Position numbers and translations under genes: made by a program. Under the pieces are notes generated by a model. It saw only the letters and a list, made by a program, of their open reading frames with translations, did not search any database and had not been told where the DNA came from. Positions 41,386 through 43,933 of a DNA stretch of 43,933 nt are shown here, piece after piece; within the stretch, counting starts at the first letter, position 1; the number at the start of each line of letters is the position of its first letter. The stretch comes from Candidatus Borkfalkia excrementavium (GTDB taxonomy: Bacteria > Bacillota > Clostridia > Christensenellales > Borkfalkiaceae): positions 1 through 43,933 of the forward strand of contig DXCO01000004.1 in NCBI GenBank assembly GCA_019115945.1, given 5' to 3'.

Positions 41386-41661
41386 ATGAACAAGAGCGAA
41401 TTTATCGCAAAAATTGCAGAGGATGCAGGACTGAAAAAGAGCGATGCGGAGAAGTTTCTCGACGCATTCGTTTCAAACGTAAAGCAGATCATGGCCAACG
41501 GCGACAAATTGCAGTTGACGGGATTCGGTACTTTTGAAGCGAAAGACCGTGCCGCGAAAGAGGGCGTCAATCCCGCTACGGGAGAGAAGATCAAGATCGC
41601 CGCTTGCAAAGTTCCTTCATTCAAAGCAGGCAAGACGCTCAAAGACAAATTGAATAAATAA
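41386..41661 (+). CDS. hup: HU family DNA-binding protein
   Basis: 91 residues, start ATG 41386 with AGGAGGAA. MNKSEFIAKIAEDAGLKKSDAEKFLDAF, the turn LTGFGTFEAKDRAAKEGVNPATGEKI (arm region with the DNA-intercalating NP) and ACKVPSFKAGKTLKDKLN are all classical HU. Abundant nucleoid protein that bends DNA without sequence preference. Own promoter and terminator. Confidence 0.97.
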   Translation: MNKSEFIAKIAEDAGLKKSDAEKFLDAFVSNVKQIMANGDKLQLTGFGTFEAKDRAAKEGVNPATGEKIKIAACKVPSFKAGKTLKDKLNK

Positions 41662-41668
41662 TCGGTAT

Positions 41669-41703
41669 AAAAAAACCGCCCGTTTTCCACGGGCGGTTTT
41701 TTT
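41669..41703 (+). terminator. hup terminator
   Basis: A-tract plus CCGCCCGT (to 41683) pairs with ACGGGCGG plus T-tract (41689-41703), loop TTTCC. Confidence 0.93.
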
Positions 41704-41713
41704 GCGCCGTTGA

Positions 41714-41742
41714 TTGACAGATCTTTGTTCTCGTGATAAAAT
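41714..41742 (+). promoter_or_regulatory. Promoter of PhnP-like hydrolase gene
   Basis: TTGACA, 17-bp spacer, TAAAAT. Confidence 0.8.
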
Positions 41743-41785
41743 AAGTGCAATAAGCCGCAAAGCGGTCAAAAAAGGAGCAAGTTTT

Positions 41786-42628
41786 ATGAAACTGGAAATT
41801 TTGGGTTCGGGCGGCGGAGAAGGCTATCCCGCGGCATTTTGCGGTTGCGACCACTGCAACGCTGCCCGTAAGGCCGGGGGGAAAAGCCTCCGATCTCTTT
41901 CTCAGTCGTGCATAGACAGAGAACTTATGATCGATCTGCCCGCCGATACGCATGCGCATACGAGGGCGAGCGGGATCAATCTCGGCGAGATCGAAAATCT
42001 TCTCATTACGCATACACATGCGGATCACTACATCCCGCAGTTGTTCGATATCCGCGCCGAAGGGTTCGCGCATAAATTGAAATATAAGGTCATGAACGTG
42101 ATCGGCAACAGCGACGTCAAGGCCTTTTTCGACGGGGTGTTTACTTATTTTCCCATCAGTCCGAACGCGCGGGATAACCTGAATTTTATCGAGGCGGTCC
42201 CCTTGCATAAGATGCGCGTCGGCAGGTACGACGTGACTCCTCTGCACGCCAATCACGCTTTGGAACAGTTGAGCCTGAATTACATCATCGAAGACGGGAA
42301 GAGCAGTCTGCTTTATCTGATCGACAGCGGCCTGCCTTTGCCCGAAACGATGGAATACCTCGCATCCCTGAAGCGCTCTTTCGACTGCGTCGTGATGGAC
42401 GGAACGATGGGGAATTGTCCTCTCGGCACCTATCCGCAGCACATGGGGTTTGCGGAAAATGTGATCTTAAAGGAAAAACTTCTCGAATGCGGCAGTGCGT
42501 GCGCGGATACGCGGTTTATCGTCACGCACATCACGCACAATCATGCGGGGCTGCACGAAGAGATCGAAAAGACGCTTTCTCCGCACGGCATCCTCACCGC
42601 TTACGACGGTATGACGGTAGAATTTTAA
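41786..42628 (+). CDS. MBL-fold metallo-hydrolase, PhnP-like
   Basis: 280 residues from ATG 41786 (AAAGGAGC upstream); 24 in-frame upstream codons fall in the promoter region. LGSGGGEGYPAAFCGCDHCNAARKAGG shows the Cys cluster (CGCxxC) that binds a structural Zn in PhnP; ITHTHADH is the metallo-beta-lactamase HxHxDH; further ligands in HANHA, DGTMG and THITHNH. PhnP proteins are cyclic phosphodiesterases (phosphonate catabolism), but no phn genes are nearby, so the substrate may differ. Confidence 0.9.
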   Translation: MKLEILGSGGGEGYPAAFCGCDHCNAARKAGGKSLRSLSQSCIDRELMIDLPADTHAHTRASGINLGEIENLLITHTHADHYIPQLFDIRAEGFAHKLKYKVMNVIGNSDVKAFFDGVFTYFPISPNARDNLNFIEAVPLHKMRVGRYDVTPLHANHALEQLSLNYIIEDGKSSLLYLIDSGLPLPETMEYLASLKRSFDCVVMDGTMGNCPLGTYPQHMGFAENVILKEKLLECGSACADTRFIVTHITHNHAGLHEEIEKTLSPHGILTAYDGMTVEF

Positions 42629-42679
42629 CTTGCGTGGAGACAAAGGGGAACAAGATATTTCGGCGTAAACGGTTTTGCC

Positions 42680-42710
42680 GGCCCGCCCGCAATTTGCGGG
42701 CGGGCCTTTT
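42680..42710 (+). terminator. Terminator of PhnP-like gene
   Basis: GGCCCGCCCGC (42680-42690) pairs with GCGGGCGGGCC (42696-42706), then TTTT. Confidence 0.9.
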
Positions 42711-42716
42711 CCCTGC

Positions 42717-42745
42717 TTGACAGGACAAAAAGGGAGCGGTATAAT
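42717..42745 (+). promoter_or_regulatory. Promoter giving a probably leaderless GNAT-nitroreductase mRNA
   Basis: TTGACA, 17-bp spacer, TATAAT (exact consensus). The -10 ends 6 nt before ATG 42752, so transcription should start on the start codon; the only purine-rich stretch (GGGAG, 42732-42736) lies upstream of the start site. Confidence 0.8.
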
Positions 42746-42751
42746 CATGTT

Positions 42752-43903
42752 ATGGTAAAAATCAGAAAATACCGTCCGGAAGATCTCGGGGGGATGGCCG
42801 CACTCTTCCGTGAGACAGTTCGGACCGTTTGTGCAAACGATTATTCGGAAAAAGAGCGCGAGGCGTGGGCCTCGGCGGATACGTCCGGATGGGACGCCTC
42901 TTTCCGTGCACACGATACGCTCGTTGCGGAGGAAGAGGGGATCCTTGTCGGCTTTGCGGATATGGCGGAGGACGGATATCTCGACCGCCTGTACGTGCAC
43001 AAAGATCATCAACGGCGCGGGATCGCGTCGGCATTGTGCGGCGCGCTGGAAGAACGTTGCCGTGCTCCCGTCTTTACCGTGCACGCATCCAAAACGGCGC
43101 GTCCGTTTTTCGAAAAGCGCGGTTATGCTGTGGCAGAAGAACGAACGGTCGTTCGAAAGGAGGTAACGCTTGTGAATTATAAAATGGAAAAATCCAATGA
43201 AAAATCAACTCTTGCAGAGTTTGCGCGCGAAGATCTGCTCCGCGCGGCGGAGGAAAGACATTCGGTGCGGCGTTATGCAGACCGCGCGGTTGCCGAGGAC
43301 GCGGCTTCTTTGCTCAGCGCAGAGGCGGAAAAATGCGCCGCGGAAGGGGGCATCTGCATCCGGCTTTTACTCGGTGAAGAGAAGGCGTTCGGCGGACTGA
43401 TGGCGCATTACGGCAAATTTTCGGGCGTGCGCAATTATTTCCTGCTCGGCGGTAAAAAGAGTGCAGATCTTGAGGAGAAAGTCGGATATTTCGGAGAGAG
43501 ACTGGTCCTTCTCGCGCAGGCGCTCGGGCTGAATACCTGCTGGGTGGCGCTTACATTTTCCAAAAAGGCGGCGAAAAAAGCGGCCGGATTTGCAAAAGGG
43601 GAAAAATCGGTCTGCGCAATCGCGCTCGGGTACGGTGAGACGCGGGGCGTGCCGCATCGGGGAAAGCCGCCCGAAGAATTGTGCCGCGGGAAAAATCTTC
43701 CGGAGTGGTTCCTGCGCGGGGTCGGGTGTGCTGCGAACGCGCCTACGGCGATGAATCAGCAAAAGTTCTCGTTTTCCTTAAAGGATGACGGAAGCGTTTC
43801 GGCAGAGCGCGGCAGAGGATTTTATACCGCGGTCGATCTGGGGATCGCAAAGTACCATTTTGAACTGGGAGCAGGCCAAGAAAACTTTACTTGGAGCAAA
43901 TAA
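42752..43903 (+). CDS. GNAT acetyltransferase fused to TM1586-type nitroreductase
   Basis: 383 residues. Residues 1-145 are a GNAT acetyltransferase: IRKYRPEDLGGMAALF, LDRLYVHKDHQRRGIASALC (acetyl-CoA loop RRGIA) and FFEKRGYAVAEERTVVRKEV. Residues about 158-383 are a nitroreductase-like FMN domain of the TM1586 type: LLRAAEERHSVRRYADRAV, FGERLVLLAQALGLNTCWVAL, GCAANAPTAMNQQKF. Reaction partners are unknown. At the junction, AAAGGAGG (43156-43163) stands eight bases before an in-frame GTG (43172), so the nitroreductase may also be made separately. ATG 42752 has no usable Shine-Dalgarno and is probably read from a leaderless mRNA. The window ends 30 bp after the stop. Confidence 0.88.
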   Translation: MVKIRKYRPEDLGGMAALFRETVRTVCANDYSEKEREAWASADTSGWDASFRAHDTLVAEEEGILVGFADMAEDGYLDRLYVHKDHQRRGIASALCGALEERCRAPVFTVHASKTARPFFEKRGYAVAEERTVVRKEVTLVNYKMEKSNEKSTLAEFAREDLLRAAEERHSVRRYADRAVAEDAASLLSAEAEKCAAEGGICIRLLLGEEKAFGGLMAHYGKFSGVRNYFLLGGKKSADLEEKVGYFGERLVLLAQALGLNTCWVALTFSKKAAKKAAGFAKGEKSVCAIALGYGETRGVPHRGKPPEELCRGKNLPEWFLRGVGCAANAPTAMNQQKFSFSLKDDGSVSAERGRGFYTAVDLGIAKYHFELGAGQENFTWSK

Positions 43904-43933
43904 AGAAAAAAGGGAGCGGCCGCCTCGTACGAG

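Overview
The window (43.9 kb, roughly half G+C, genes on both strands, no rRNA, no CRISPR array, no insertion sequence seen) looks like a chromosomal segment of a strictly anaerobic, probably gut-associated clostridial Bacillota. Grounds: a trimeric-type [FeFe] hydrogenase, strong Shine-Dalgarno sequences, sigma-A promoters of TTGACA-17-TATAAT type, an HrcA/CIRCE heat-shock operon, DUF3793-flavodoxin and DUF3343-cysteine desulfurase modules. A Christensenellales/Borkfalkiaceae-like lineage is a guess only. Most content is vertically inherited housekeeping, interrupted by a few lower-G+C accessory pieces.

Layout. 1-2.3 kb: end of a NuoF-like subunit and complete HydA of an electron-bifurcating hydrogenase; HydA has a Ser for Cys change in the proton-relay motif. 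2.3-5.7 kb: a small membrane protein, a chloramphenicol acetyltransferase remnant (C-terminus only), a methyltransferase, and an autoregulated marR-MATE efflux operon on the minus strand. 5.8-8.1 kb: an A+T-rich island with a putative glycoside hydrolase and a lone XRE regulator. 8.2-12 kb (minus): PadR-DUF1700-DUF4097 envelope operon and a large multi-pass membrane protein. 12.3-16.4 kb: CdaR-like regulator, malic enzyme, cytidine deaminase-like protein, membrane-anchored S41 protease. 16.5-18.8 kb: two small unknown genes in divergence, then a divergent cysteine desulfurase/DUF3343 pair. 18.8-24.4 kb: nth, obg, yhbY, a PHP-domain gene, then a nadD-yqeK fusion with rsfS. 24.4-26.9 kb: pyrimidine-nucleoside phosphorylase and deoC. 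26.96-27.08 kb: a candidate small RNA. 27.1-28.3 kb: DUF3793 and flavodoxin under a repeated GGTTAAC-type motif. 28.5-33.5 kb: hrcA-grpE-dnaK-dnaJ. 33.6-34.6 kb: a 33-codon ORF plus two tandem double-HTH paralogues. 34.7-38.3 kb: purine permease behind a hairpin-rich leader, and adenine deaminase. 38.4-38.6 kb: tRNA-Arg(ACG) and the unusual tRNA-Pro(AGG). 38.8-43.9 kb: a surface lipoprotein, HU, a PhnP-like metallo-hydrolase, and a GNAT-nitroreductase fusion.

How they fit together. Hydrogenase disposes of reductant; malic enzyme supplies pyruvate and NAD(P)H; nucleoside phosphorylase, deoC, adenine deaminase, the purine permease and the cytidine deaminase-like protein form a nucleoside/base salvage theme; flavodoxin/DUF3793 and the sulfur-mobilising pair concern Fe-S economy. 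The items most worth a second look are the candidate leaderless genes (nth and the GNAT-nitroreductase gene, each with ATG exactly 6 nt after a consensus -10), the double-HTH cassette, the candidate small RNA, the purine-permease leader, tRNA-Pro(AGG), the HydA active-site variant and the fusion proteins. All calls come from reading the sequence; no database search was run.
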